In this document: positions 43,236 to 54,200 of the stretch, piece by piece
How the letters are laid out: each line of letters begins with the position of its first letter
Position numbering within the stretch: position 1 is the stretch's first letter
NCBI RefSeq assembly: GCF_963678635.1
Contig: NC_087065.1
Location: 58,368,754-58,432,753, forward strand
From: Symsagittifera roscoffensis
Taxonomy: Eukaryota; Xenacoelomorpha; Acoela; Convolutidae
Reading direction: 5' to 3'
Length of the DNA stretch: 64,000 nt
Program-made: the position numbers and the translations under genes
Notes under the pieces: model-generated
Database searches by the model: none
Seen by the model: only the letters and a program-made list of their open reading frames with translations
What the model was told of the DNA's origin: nothing

Positions 43236-43309
43236 GTAAGTATAATTTATACATATACTAATAAATTTAAAATAAAACACTAACCATTCTTTATCCATGT
43301 TTTATTTAG
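43236..43309 (+). other. intron-like segment after ORF5, copy C
   Basis: A consensus donor CAG|GTAAGTAT (GT at 43236) three bases after the ORF5 stop, and an acceptor TTTTATTTAG ending at 43309; 74 bp between. Copy A has GTAAGTAT and TTTCTTTTTTAG at the same place, 85 bp apart, with the edges better kept than the inside. The exon after it does not appear to code, so it would be a 3' UTR intron or an alternative splice. Confidence 0.5.
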
Positions 43310-45190
43310 ATTTTTAGTCTTCATCTCACGATCATCTGCAAAATACACAAAAGAAAAATAAAAAATAGAAAACTTCTTCAAATTGTCCCAAACTCTAATA
43401 ATCTTTTGCACCAGCTAAATTAAATAAAATTCATACAAATGTAATAAATTAATTTATAAATTATTTCCCTAAAAGCAGTAATTCTAATAATGATGAAAAT
43501 TTGTAACTTAAATTTTCCCCAAAACAAGCAATAAAATTGAAATTCTATGTAGTAAATTAATAAAACGTAAATGCAGTACTAACCTTTTGATATTTTCATT
43601 CACTCGCACAAGAATTCTATCCAAACTCGCACAGCTCGCCCACGAAGAATTGTTTAAATAATGAATTTCAGTTTCAAGCTTTCACACTCAACAACTCTAA
43701 CACACGATAACAAGTTTCAAACTTTCCTTTAACCCGGTTGGAAAGGAATTATATACTAAGCAAAACTAACCAATGCAGCTTACTAAACACCACAACACAT
43801 AGAATAACAGCATGACTAAGAAAAGGAAACCAACGGTACCCAAACCGGATTAACCCAGTTTAAAACTGGATAATTTATTCTTTTGAAGACTATTATAAAG
43901 TCTAAGAAAGAAATAATAAAACACAAAAAAGTCAAAAGACAAACCCATACCAAAAACAATTTGATTTTTGAAAAAAGGACACAACCAACGAAACATAAGA
44001 AAAACCACAATAAACCCAACATAAAACGTTATCACATAACAGGACCTCTCACAGAAACCGCACGAAATCATACTCCCACTCCTGGCCTAACCCACCAGAG
44101 AGGACGTCCTGAGCATGCTCTATAGCCGGCCTAACCCACCGCGCTACATCCACGCTTTGTGACCACACTCCTATTTTTAATAAGAGGTACTCAAGGGTGA
44201 GTAACTCTTCAAAATAACCGAACTAAAACAAAAAGCTTTTGTGAAAACAACTAACCAAAATCATAATTAAAACACCAAACTAATAAAAATTTTATAAAAT
44301 GTAAATTATACCTTGCAGTATATATAGATCAGCATACAACACCAAAGACGAACATCCAAAGACAAAATGACTCCACTACACTCGAAAAAGAATGGCCAAC
44401 CACAATCAATATGCCGCCCACAATCACAACTCGAAGGATTTAGAGTACGACTTGACTTCGCAGAAAAGGACTTCATTGAACTAGACCAATGACCACCTCG
44501 ATGTTCAAGTATACGTACAGATCCGAGTAACCAAGCATCCCCTCCACGCACAATCTCCACGCCATTCCCAGACAAGGTCAAACACAAAGAAGTTCTCTAC
44601 ATGAAACGAAAAAACCTGTCATAGCAAACCATTCTGAAATCAGATTTGAGTTTGTTGCGAAAACCCAGTCGTTGTCATGAGAAGACACAACGACTGAATC
44701 TGGAACTCTCTAACAAGAGAACCCAGACGAAATATGATGTTCGCCAAATACCAACGTCCATCATCCATCTTTTGAATTGCAGAAAGACTATTCTAAAAAA
44801 CTCTGTAAAACCCGGATGGGTGGAACCTGATCAAAACTACATTTTATGATTGGATAAATTAGATATTTTACCACTGTAAAGTATTTAATATTAACCAATC
44901 ATGATCCATCTAACTAACAACCCACTTATTTGTAAGTGCTGGAATTACTTGTAATTTCAGCACCAGAGAGATTTGAATTTAACTTAGAAATTAGTTGACT
45001 CTCCAAGAAGACTTCAGCAGCCGCAATAAACCAGTATACCCTAGATCTATTGAGCCTAGCAGAGACTAGTTAAACACCCTGAGACTAGATAGTATAAGAG
45101 TAAGATTAGGATCGGTATTAGACTAAGAAGTTGCACGAATCTATCCGGCCGAAAATAAGATAGCGTGACGAGCAGACGGTGTGCCCTATC
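43310..45190 (+). other. 3' non-coding region of copy C
   Basis: About 1.9 kb homologous to 881-2607 of copy A. It holds a near-palindrome CCAGTTTAAAACTGG (about 43857) and two copies of a GGCCTAACCCACC motif at about 44082 and 44132; the minus strand reads GTAGCGCGGTGGGTTAGGC there, which recalls the A box of a tRNA-derived SINE. The final 130 bp include GATCGGTATTAGACTAAGAAG and TATCCGGCCGAA, matched in A. Short ORFs (for example 44306-44587 minus) have no support. Confidence 0.55.
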
Positions 45191-45220
45191 CGAAATTACT
45201 CTATGAGATAACCACCTCGG
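45191..45220. repeat. terminal inverted repeat, 3' end of copy C
   Basis: CGAAATTACTCTATGAGATA followed by ACCACCTCGG, the inverse complement of the 18239 and 841 termini with a few changes. Beyond it begins the tail of a D-family element, so copy C appears to lie at or in D1. Confidence 0.7.
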
Positions 45221-45239
45221 TTATAACTCAATATCAATC

Positions 45240-46480
45240 TTCTTCCGAAGAATCTTTCGTAGTTATCATATTCATTTAATTTATGTAGGATGTGATAGCG
45301 CTTGTAAAAATCGTTCGTCTAGGAATTTTGGTGACTTCCGTCGACGAAGACGCTTTCTATTATATCGCAGGATAGGCCTAAGGGTTCGGACTAGCGGACA
45401 ACTAGTGTCCTGATCCCCCCGGGAAAAATCCGATGTCGTCTCGCTTTGATCGCCTCTGGAGTTGTCGTCAGTTCCCCTTCTTCTTTGTGGATGTATTTCC
45501 GTATGTGGTTCCGTCCTGTTTTTTCATGTCCGTGGAATGCCACATTGGCGTGCCATGAGTTTCGTCTGACTCGTCCGTCGATGAAAACGTAGTCGGAGAG
45601 TTATGTTTCTCAATTGGCGTAATGTCCATTTTAATGACACTGTTTTTCTCCGAATTAGAGTATGGGGAAAATTTTTCCGGTTCGTGGATTCAGTACACTC
45701 TTGTCCTGTCTTTCCACTGGTTGCTCTTCAACCGTATAGGAAGTCACCGGTGTTTCCTGATCCGTCTTAGGTACGGTTCGGAATACTATTAGGTTTTCTG
45801 CTGACATCAAGCCATCTGATGAACTATCTATAGAAATCGGGTTACTAGCAATGTGACGGCTTTCCCGTGAGATCATTTAACGGCCTTTTTGATACAGTAT
45901 CTTATGATATTTCCGCGGCGGGCTTTCCGAGCATCCATTGGTGTCATGAGTTGATTGTAATTTTTTATTTGATTATCGTGAACCTCCGATGATTCTGACG
46001 GTTTGCCACCTCAACTTTTTGAAAAATTATATTCAATCAACTTTTTTTTCTGATTCCAATGTAATCGTACGACCAGTTTCACATATCAACAATCCGTTAA
46101 CAACCCACAATACGGATTTGATTTTAGCCGATCCTGATTTTTTCGATTTATTTGATAACCTTTTTGTTGCGCGGTTAAAAAGGGCGCTTTTTTCGTGTCA
46201 CGTTTTGTTTCCGCATTCGGATTGATCGCTAATGAATTTTTTTTTCTGTCATGATTTCTCATTCTTGTGCCATTCATGTGTCTTCCTGCTTTTTCTGGGC
46301 CAGAATCATCTTCTTTTTTCGATCTAAGTAACAGAACAAATTTTTCCAAGATAAAATTACTCGATGACGCACCTGCTGTGAAATCATGCCAAATCGTATT
46401 TGATTTGCGATCAAAGCAAGCCTCAAACGGAAAACACAACAGTGACCGTTGTTGCCCGTATAGTGAACATTATTTCATTC
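45240..46480 (-). pseudogene. pol: D1 integrase C-terminal tail
   Basis: Minus-strand readings at 46439-46086 (Lys/Arg-rich, LLRSKKEDDSG) and 45876-45655 (EEQPVERQDKSVLNPRTGKI) resemble the basic, low-complexity tail after the integrase core of gypsy-type Pol. Frames are interrupted. The other D units lack the part left of about 46200. Confidence 0.5.
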
Positions 46481-46542
46481 AGCATGGTGTTCAACGCTGG
46501 CTTGGGTGTTTGAAATTAATACGCCAGCAACTGTTCTTACCG

Positions 46543-47091
46543 TTAATTACCTACTACTGCAAACATAAGCAGAATATTATTTGTAGCACAAAAATTGTCA
46601 ATGGATTTTGCTATAAACCCAAACTTTTGGTCTGTTCGAATCACTCTGGGAATGGCGTGTACAGCCTTATAGATATCTAGAAAATTTTTGATTAGACCTG
46701 CCAATGTTCTTGTTGTGATTTGAAATGACTGGAAAATTGAAAAGTTTTCTGCATAGTTTTTCTTCCAGTATATTCTACCTGTATAGATTTTTCCACAAGT
46801 ATCTATTTGAACCCCATACCGACTGCAGCGGTCCCAGTAAGTCCAACTGCAGTTTTTGATCAGGTTCTTCTCACATTTGCAACTTTGTGAAATCCCGTTC
46901 GAACTGACCGATTTCATTTTCGTACCCAATTCAACAACGCATTCCTTGCAGTTTGCCGCAGTTGGTTGGATATGGCGATACGTATGTGGCCACAAGAAAT
47001 AATTGTTTGACCCGTCCCACGCATCTTGAACATCTTTGACTCTCTCTTGTGTAGCCGCATCATGATACGTTAGTAGTACGAAACTTGACAA
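46543..47091 (-). pseudogene. pol: D1 integrase core
   Basis: Open for 182 codons. It begins in the degenerate zinc finger (YHDAATQERVKDVQDAW, NCKECVVELGTKMKS) and reaches the core with GVQIDTCGKIYTG (first catalytic Asp region), IPRVIRTDQKFGFI (second Asp) and NFCATNNILLMFAVVGN. The order and wording match gypsy-type integrases of the kind annotated as K02A2.6-like in nematodes. The start is not natural; a 46-bp deletion relative to D2 lies just upstream (near 47070). Confidence 0.7.
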
Positions 47092-47514
47092 GGTATGATT
47101 GAATTGAGGGCTTAAGTTCTTAAGTTGCAGACAATTTCTTCAATTATTCAATTGAAAGTTTCATCAGCTTTAGTAAGAATAGCGATAAATTCCGCCTCAA
47201 AATCCAGTGGTTTTATTCTCGAAACACTCGAAGGCTATCTAATTCTCTTAGTCCCTCGGACGTTTATTGTACGCAATACCTGGGTCTCCTCCCGTGAGCT
47301 AATTGCGTTTTCACTGGAACTTTCGCTCATTGCTAACGGGCTTATCAATTTGCAGTCCATACAACTATCTGACCGCGTATGATTTGACGAGCAAATTTCA
47401 ATCAATTGACAATTCTGAAACGCGTCAAGAGCTTTCTTCGCTGCGCTTTTGATCCGATGACGTAAATTTTTTTTCTGCTTTTTTTGATTCACTTCACGTA
47501 GATTTACCAGTCCT

Positions 47515-48000
47515 TTACACCAAAGCTAACCGTAGCCGACGGTTTAATAGCCTATTCACTATATTATTTTGCGCAACTACTAACATAATTTCTAATTTGT
47601 ACCCTCTAGAAGCCATCTCCAAGGGGTACCCTGAAACATAATCCATCAATCCCATATATTTTTCCGGGGTGTGGTCGATCTCATAGTCGAAAAGCAATAA
47701 TCGATCTACCCATCGCGCTAATGTTTTGCGTTGTTCTGTGTTTTTCTGTTCCGACAAGCAGGACAAGAGAACTTTATCATCTGTAATAATCTTGAAGGGG
47801 ATTCCAAATAAAAAGTTCTGTTAATGAGTCACTGCCAAAACTACGGCCAATAACTCTAGCTCATTGATGCTATTTTTCAGTATGAAATAGGATTCCAACA
47901 ATGAGTATTCAGTTGTTCCAGAGAGGCCCCTTAGGCCCTTTTTTGGAGCGTCTCGTTTAACTCTAGTCTGTCATCAACATCAAAGTGGCAGTTTTGGAAA
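47515..48000 (-). pseudogene. pol: D1 RNase H end and connection
   Basis: Reads NELELLAVVLAV, FGIPFKIITDDKVLLSCL, RKTLARWVDRLLLFDYEI and PEKYMGLMDYVSGYP, the standard RNase H end of gypsy Pol (catalytic Glu and Asp visible), with one stop between the first two blocks. The 47492-47235 frame beyond it is the connection to the integrase. Confidence 0.75.
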
Positions 48001-49560
48001 AAATCTATAAAAATATCCCCATCATTTTGGCAAATGCTGACTCATGGGTTAGTTCACATTCAAACCAAGAACGTTTTTTCATCAGGTTCTCAGTTGGTTC
48101 CGTTGTAGCGGCTACATTTTGAATAGACCGAAGGAAATGATTATTCGGCCCAATCAATGATCTTATAACATAATATTTTCAAGTTGTTTCATCTTCACGC
48201 TGAACTCAACCTTTCTTTTAACCGGTACGCTGCACTTGTTAGAAAATTAGAACGCCAAAAATCTATTTATTTTGCTTTAAAAAAGTACATATACTTCACA
48301 TAGCAGCTGCAATGTTTGCATTTAGCAATGTCAAATTTTACGCCAATGGCGTTCCCCGGATCCCAGGGTCGCAATCAAGATGTCATAGAGGTATACGTGT
48401 ATCCTCAAACCAAAGAAACCAGTATAAAGCGACATGTTTTGGTTTTTTTCCCTCAAACGTTTTTGAAGTGGCATTGACGACTCGTTGCGTCGCTATATTT
48501 CATTTGCGACTCTGGGTACTTCAGACTTAATCGGCCAGATTGGATCGGAATTGTTCCCATTATGGTCAACGACAAATTATTGACTATTTTGTTCTTTTCG
48601 CGTTTGGAATAGATTTTTATGAATCTGCTGGTTGTTTAATTTTGACTTTAGCGCTAACTTATTTGACCTGTCTCGTTTCGCGGCTAATACCGTGGGCAAC
48701 ATTTATTAATCTTCCATACACTTCCCCAATCTCATGAAATGTCCTTCTTTCAACAAACTCTCGATTGTTTCATCATCTTTTGGTAGTACATGGGTAAGAA
48801 ACCGCCTACTTTTTACTTGTATCGGTCGTAACGGTTCGTGAAAATGTTTTCTAATTTCACAGTTTTTAAATACTCTTTTTTTGTAATAATCCCTGATGTT
48901 TTTTAAAAAATACAGTCAATATATTTACTTTGAAATGGCGAATACTGTTCCCCACTACTTCGTTAACTATTTCTGACACTTGCTTTTGAGGCACTTAATT
49001 GCTTAAAAACGGCAAGACTATCGTCGGTAAATAACAAATCCGCTCCCTTGGCAACCCATGCTTCAGATTAGATGTCGACACATACTCATCCAAAAAATTT
49101 TCTAACTTCGTCTGTTCTGCTATAAAATTGATTTGAATCTGCTTTGGAACTGACTTCACCGCTGAAATCTATGTTTTAACTTGGGTAACTACCAATTTTT
49201 TTTGCCTGCCTGATGCCGCACTGATCTGATCGGAAACACTCAGAATTCACCCCTTTTCCTCCTGAAATTACCGGATCACGATCGTTCCATACAGAGTGAA
49301 CTCTTATGAATTGGTCAACTTGGTTAACTGCCACTTTTTTTCAATATTTAGAAAAGGTCCCTTCTGCTACAACGTTTGCAAGAAATATGCTATGCTGAAC
49401 AGTTTTCCTATGATTCTGTTTCAACCACAATTATGAGAACTCTCACGGTTATCACGATTTATCACGAATTATCACGAGTCTGTTTTAAAACAATTAAGGC
49501 ATCATTCACTGGTTCTCTCTCTTGATTTTTCCTAACTGATAGCTGTCCGCGGCATTCTGG
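48001..49560 (-). pseudogene. pol: D1 RT and protease remnant
   Basis: This must hold protease and most of RT by position, but both are so shifted that no catalytic motif can be read with confidence. ORFs on the plus strand here (48312-48530, 48540-48737) are antisense by-products that recur at the same place in every D unit. Confidence 0.4.
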
Positions 49561-49590
49561 CGCCTAGTTATATATTGGTTACGCCCAAAT

Positions 49591-49893
49591 TTAGGTAGTC
49601 CTCCACGCGCCCGTGTATAAAACGTTTCTCCTTTCTCTCACCACAGCAAACTGAAGTGCATCTGCCGAACTTAATGTTTCCATGCCTAAGTGTTTTCGAA
49701 TTTCCTTGTTTGGCATATTGATTGTGAAGATATCCCGAACTATCGAATCCGCTTTTGTGCAAAAATTGCACCCTCGGGACAATTCAATCACGGCGCCAAA
49801 AAATTGTTCCATTGCTTCATTATCTCGTTGTTTTCGTCCAAACACTATAAACTTGTAATTGAGAGCAACCGAATCTCCTTGAAATGCGGTCAT
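49591..49893 (-). pseudogene. gag: D1 gag fragment
   Basis: One hundred codons of a capsid region: FQGDSVALNYKFIVFGRKQRDNEAMEQFF, in parts FGAVIELSRGCNFCTKADSI, RDIFTINMPNKEIRKHLGME and LSSADALQFAVVRER. This is the retrotransposon Gag pattern found with K02A2.6-like Pol. D2 (54813-54538) and D3 (60349-60074) hold the same fragment with few changes. Confidence 0.72.
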
Positions 49894-49949
49894 AAATTTC
49901 CACAGCTCCGTGAAATTAATATCGCTGATTTTTTGGTTGGGTTATTAAT

Positions 49950-50480
49950 TTAAATTTACTGTGCCCAATCCTCCCAAAGTACCGATTTCATTTGTGACTG
50001 CGCCATGTAGAAAAATACTAAGTGAACTCGTAACAAAAGAAGTTAGATATATAAAAGAGAGTATATTAGAGATATAAAAGAGAAGGTATAAATATCTCTA
50101 TATTAGAGATATAGAGATATAACAACAGAAGTGAAAGAAATAAAAGAAGATGTAAGGTATAAAAATCTTACATCGAGAGGTAAAAGAACTAACTTTATTT
50201 CTAATCGGTCACGGTTGCAACTTGCGATAAGTTAACACAACGCTATCTATGACGTTAGCCTTGGTAGTACTCATTAACTATCATATTTAATAACGTCAGT
50301 TACGTAAAAGTCTCGACTACAATTTGAAACTCCACTTCACTTGACATACCCTCGTCCGCTTCCGAATCGCTCTGTTTAAGTCCGAAACTAGTAATTAGTT
50401 TTGTTCAAAACCGTTGGCTTTGAAAAATATGTTAACATTAAAACTCCAAACATTAGGACTGTTTTACAAACTAAACCCAG
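49950..50480 (-). other. D1 leader, AT-rich part
   Basis: Contains several nested inverted repeats of TATCTCTATATTAGAGATA type (50090-50125) and a TCTTAC/GTAAGA pair. Repeated in D2 and D3. A long-terminal-repeat or promoter function is possible but no boundary is visible. Confidence 0.45.
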
Positions 50481-50484
50481 ATCC

Positions 50485-50900
50485 TTGTAATAACTTTTTT
50501 TCGGTCGAAAAATTTCATCGGTCGAACTCGATCGAAACTTTTTTCCTCGGTCAAACACAGTCGAAACGTTTTTTTGTTTCGGTCGAAATTCTTCTCGGTC
50601 GAAACAATTCCTCGGTCCAAACGTTTTTCCTCGATCGAACACCGTGCAACATTTTTTCTCGGTCGAAAAAAGTGTTCAGTAGAACTCGGTCGAAACGTTT
50701 TTCCTCGGTCGAACTTGGTCGATATGCTTTTCCCCTGTCGAACTTGATCGCAATGTTCTTGCTCGGTCGAACATAGTCGAAACATAGACAACTTGGGTCG
50801 AGTCGGTCGAAACATATCGAGCCTGGGTCGAGACTGTGAAAGCGTACCATTTTTTGGTAGACTCGGTCGAAACATAAATCGCAAACCTCGACACGGGAAG
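50485..50900. repeat. minisatellite with CTCGGTCGAA core, D1
   Basis: Around 20 imperfect copies of CTCGGTCGAAACGTTTTTC-like units of variable length. All six frames stay partly open, which explains the overlapping Arg/Ser/Phe-rich ORFs (DRGK, FRPSSTE repeats). The same array is at 55275-55570 (shorter) and 60950-61350. Confidence 0.8.
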
Positions 50901-51088
50901 TATTAGACTCAACAGTTTCGTTTTCTTGATTTAGGAGTGTCACTGATCCAATCGACTGATAGGTTTGTTACGAAATCAGAATTCTTTCGACACCTGGATT
51001 TTGTTCTAATTCGCAAATATAATCTGAAAAAGGAAAAACAAATAGAAATGACAGAATTTCAAAATTGAGAAATTAAAATTGTAGATTA

Positions 51089-51222
51089 AAAAACTGCTTT
51101 GAAATGGTTATTTTTCAACATGATTTCAATCCTTTCCGAGTTTTTTTTGGAATTTAGATATACCAAAAAAACTCGGAAAGGACAGAAACCCAGTTGAAAA
51201 ACAACCATTTCAAAGCAATTTT
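51089..51222. repeat. palindrome at the D1/D2 junction
   Basis: GCTTTGAAATGGTTATTTTTCAAC...CCTTTCCGAGTTTTTT pairs with AAAAAACTCGGAAAGGAC...GTTGAAAAACAACCATTTCAAAGC across a short centre, in two interrupted arms of about 55-60 bp. Copies at 55780-55910 and 61537-61669. Looks like a fold-back or MITE element at each unit boundary. Confidence 0.75.
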
Positions 51223-54200
51223 TTCGTGTCCTGTTTTGTTTCCTCCGTACGACATTCTTCGGATTGATCGCCAATGGATGTTTTTTTTCTGTCATGAATT
51301 CTCATCCTTGTGTCATTCATGTGTCTTTCTGCTTTTTCTGAACCGGAATCATCTTCTTTTTTCGATCTAAGCAACAAAACAAATTTTTCCAAGATAAATT
51401 ACTTGATGACGCACCTGTTGAGAAATCATGCCAAATCGTATTTGATTTGCGATCGAAGCGAGCCTCAAACGGAGAACGCAACATTGACTGGTGCGCTGTT
51501 GTCCGTTTAGTGAACATCATTTAGCATGGTGTTCAACAATGGCTTGGGTGTTTGAAAATAATACGCCAGCAACCGTTCTTACCGTTAATTACCAACTACT
51601 GCAAACATAAGCAGAATATGATTTGTAGCACAAAATTTGTCAATGGACTTCGCTATAAACCCAAACTTTTGGTCTGTTCGAATAACTCTGGGAATGGCGC
51701 GCACAGCCTTATAGATATCTAGAAATTATTTGATTAGACATGCCAATGTTCTTGTTGTAACTTGAAATGACTGGAAAATTGAAAACTTTTCTGCACAGTT
51801 TTTCTTCAAGTATATTCTACAAGTATAAATTTTTCCACAAGTATCTATTTGAACCCCATACCGACTGCAGCGGTCCCAGTAAGTCCAATTGCAGTTTTTG
51901 ATTAGGTTCTTCTCACATTTACAACTTTGTGAGATCCCGTTCGAAATGACCAATTTCATTTTCGTACCCAATTCAACGCATTCCTTGCAGTTTACCGCAG
52001 TTGGTTGGATATGGCGATTCATATGTGGCCACCAGAAATAATTGTTTGACCCGTCCCACGCATCTTGAACATCTCTGACTCTCTCTTGCGTAGCCGCATC
52101 ATGATACGGGCTCTCAAATTCGGTGGCATAATCTTTCTATCTTCGAGGAATAAGATTCCGTTAGTAGTAAGAAACTTGAAAAGGTATGATTGAATTGCGG
52201 GTTTAAGTTCTTAAGTTGCAGACAGTTCCTTGCTATGAACGATTCAATTATTCAATTGAAAATTTCATCAGCTTTAGTAAGGATAGCGATAAATTCCGCA
52301 TCAATATCCGGTGGTTTTATTCTCGAAACACTCGAAGGCTATTTAATTCCTTTAGTCCCATGGACATTTAATGTTAGCAATACCTGGATCTCCTCCCGTG
52401 AGCTAATTGCGTTTTCACTGGAACTTTTGCTCATTGCTAACGGGCTTATCAATTTGCAGTCCATACAACTAACATGTTTTCTAATTTTTAACTTCTAGGA
52501 GCCATCTCCACGGGGTACCTTGATACATAATCCATCAATCCCATATATTTTTCCGGGGTGTGGTCTATCTCATAGTCGAAAAGCAATAATCGATCTACCC
52601 ATTGCGCTAATGAGTTGCGTTGTTCTGTGTTTTTCTGTTCGGACAAGCAGGACAAGAGAACTTTATCATCAGTAATAATCTTGAAGGGTACTCCAAATAA
52701 AAAGTTCTGTTAATAAAGCACTGCCAAAACTACGGCCAGTACATTTGCTCATTGATGCTTTTTTTCAGTAAGAAATAGGATTCCAACAATGAGTATGCAC
52801 TTGTTCCAAAGAGGCCCCTTAGGCCCTGTTTTGGAGCGTCTCGTTTCACTCTAGTCTGTCATCAACATCAAAATAGCAGTTTTGGAAAAAATCGATTAAA
52901 ATATCCCCATCATTTTGGCAAATGCTGACTCATGGGTTGGTCCACATTCAAACCAATAACGTTTTTTCATCAGGTTCTCAATCGGTTCCGTTCGTTGTAA
53001 CGTCTACATTTTGAATAAAGGGAATGATTATTCGACCCAATCAATGATCTTATGTTATAATTTTTTCAAGTTGTTTCATCTTCACTCTGAACTCAACCTT
53101 TTTTTCAACCGGCACGCTGCACTTGTTAACTTGTAAGAAAACTGGACCGCCAAAAACCTACTTATTTTGCTTGTAAAAAGTACATATACTTCACATAGCA
53201 GCAGCAATGTTTGCATTTAGCAATGTCAAAAGATTGCAAATTTTACGCCAATGGCGTTCCTCGGATCCCAGGGTCGCAATCAAGATGTAATAGAGGTATA
53301 CGTGTATCCCTAAACCATAGAAACCAGTATAAAGCGACATGTTTTGGTTTTGATCCCTCAGACGTTATTGAAGGGGCATTCACGACTCGTTGCGTCGCTA
53401 TGTTTCATTTGCGACTCTGGGTACTTCAGACTTAATCGGCCAGATTGGATCGGAATTGTTTCCATTATGGTCAACGCCAAGTTATCGACTATTTTGTTCT
53501 TTTCGCGTTTGGTATAGATTTTGGTGAATCTGTTTGTTGTTCAATTTTGACTTTAACGCTAACTTAATTGACGTGTCTCGTTTCGCGGCTAATACCGTGT
53601 GCAACATTTAATAATCTTCCGTACACTTCCCCAATCTCATGAATTGTCCTTCTTTCAACAAACACTCGATTGTTTCATCATCTTTTGGTAGTACATGGGT
53701 AAGGAACCGTTTACCTTTTACTTGTATCGGTCGTAACGGTTCGTGAAAATGTGCTCTAATTTCGCAGTTTTTAAATTTCCCAGTTTCTTTTTTGTAATAA
53801 TCCTTGAAATTTTTTAGTAAATTCAGTCAATAAATTTACATTGGATTGATGAAAACTGTTCCCCACTACTTCGTTAACTGTTTCTGACACTTGCTTTTGA
53901 GGCACTTAATTGATTAAAAACGGCAAGACTATCGTCGGTAACTAACAAATCCGCGCCCTTGGCAAACCATGCTTCAGATTAGTGGTCGACATATACTCAT
54001 CCAAAAATCTTTCTAACTTCGTCTATTCCGCTATAAAATTGATCTGAATCTGCTTTGGGACTGATCTCACCGCTGAAATCTATCTATCTTTTAACTTGGG
54101 TAACTACCAATTTTTTTTGCCTGCCTGATGCCGCACTGATCTGATCAGAAACACTCAGAATACACCCTCTTCCTCCTCAAACTACCGGATCACGATCGTT

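Larger units (their letters stand above)
28385..45220 (+). mobile_element. copy C: near-intact giant Ty3-like retroelement with env and accessory genes
   Basis: At 16.8 kb without its leader this is far larger than usual Ty3/gypsy elements (about 5-9 kb). Order: gag (28468), pol to 36692, sORF-a, sORF-b, ORF-X, env, ORF4, ORF5, intron-like segment, about 1.9 kb of 3' non-coding DNA, terminal repeat at 45191-45220. The pol reading frame is open for 1859 codons, so the copy is young compared with A and B. Five in-frame stops (29260, 30996, 38346, 39803, 40673) and four 1-nt indels (about 30452, 37545-37552, 38049-38052, 42636-42639) remain. No long terminal direct repeat was found. Confidence 0.88.
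45221..51088 (-). mobile_element. D1: decayed gypsy-like retroelement unit
   Basis: Minus-strand unit in the order leader minisatellite (50900-50485), gag (49893-49591), RT/protease remnant (49560-48000), RNase H (about 47950-47515), integrase (47091-46543), integrase tail (46439-45240). No pol ORF is intact. Of the four D units it has the longest 3' part. The family differs from A/B/C: different Gag, different RNase H type and no accessory genes. Confidence 0.8.

Noticed and set aside
44306-44587. 93-codon minus-strand ORF in the 3' region of copy C
   Set aside because: No counterpart in copy A and no recognisable motif.
841-45220. DIRS-type or Polinton/Maverick element, because of the terminal inverted repeats and size
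   Set aside because: No tyrosine recombinase, protein-primed DNA polymerase B, packaging ATPase or capsid genes of those groups; the domain order and HHCC-DDE integrase are Ty3/gypsy.
50485-50900. CRISPR-like array
   Set aside because: Unit length is variable, there are no unique spacers of constant size, and the context is an animal retroelement.
52190-53435. Plus-strand ORFs repeated in every D unit (also at 47125, 48312, 57726, 58734, 62638, 63659)
   Set aside because: They are antisense to the pol remnants; their recurrence reflects repetition of the unit rather than coding.
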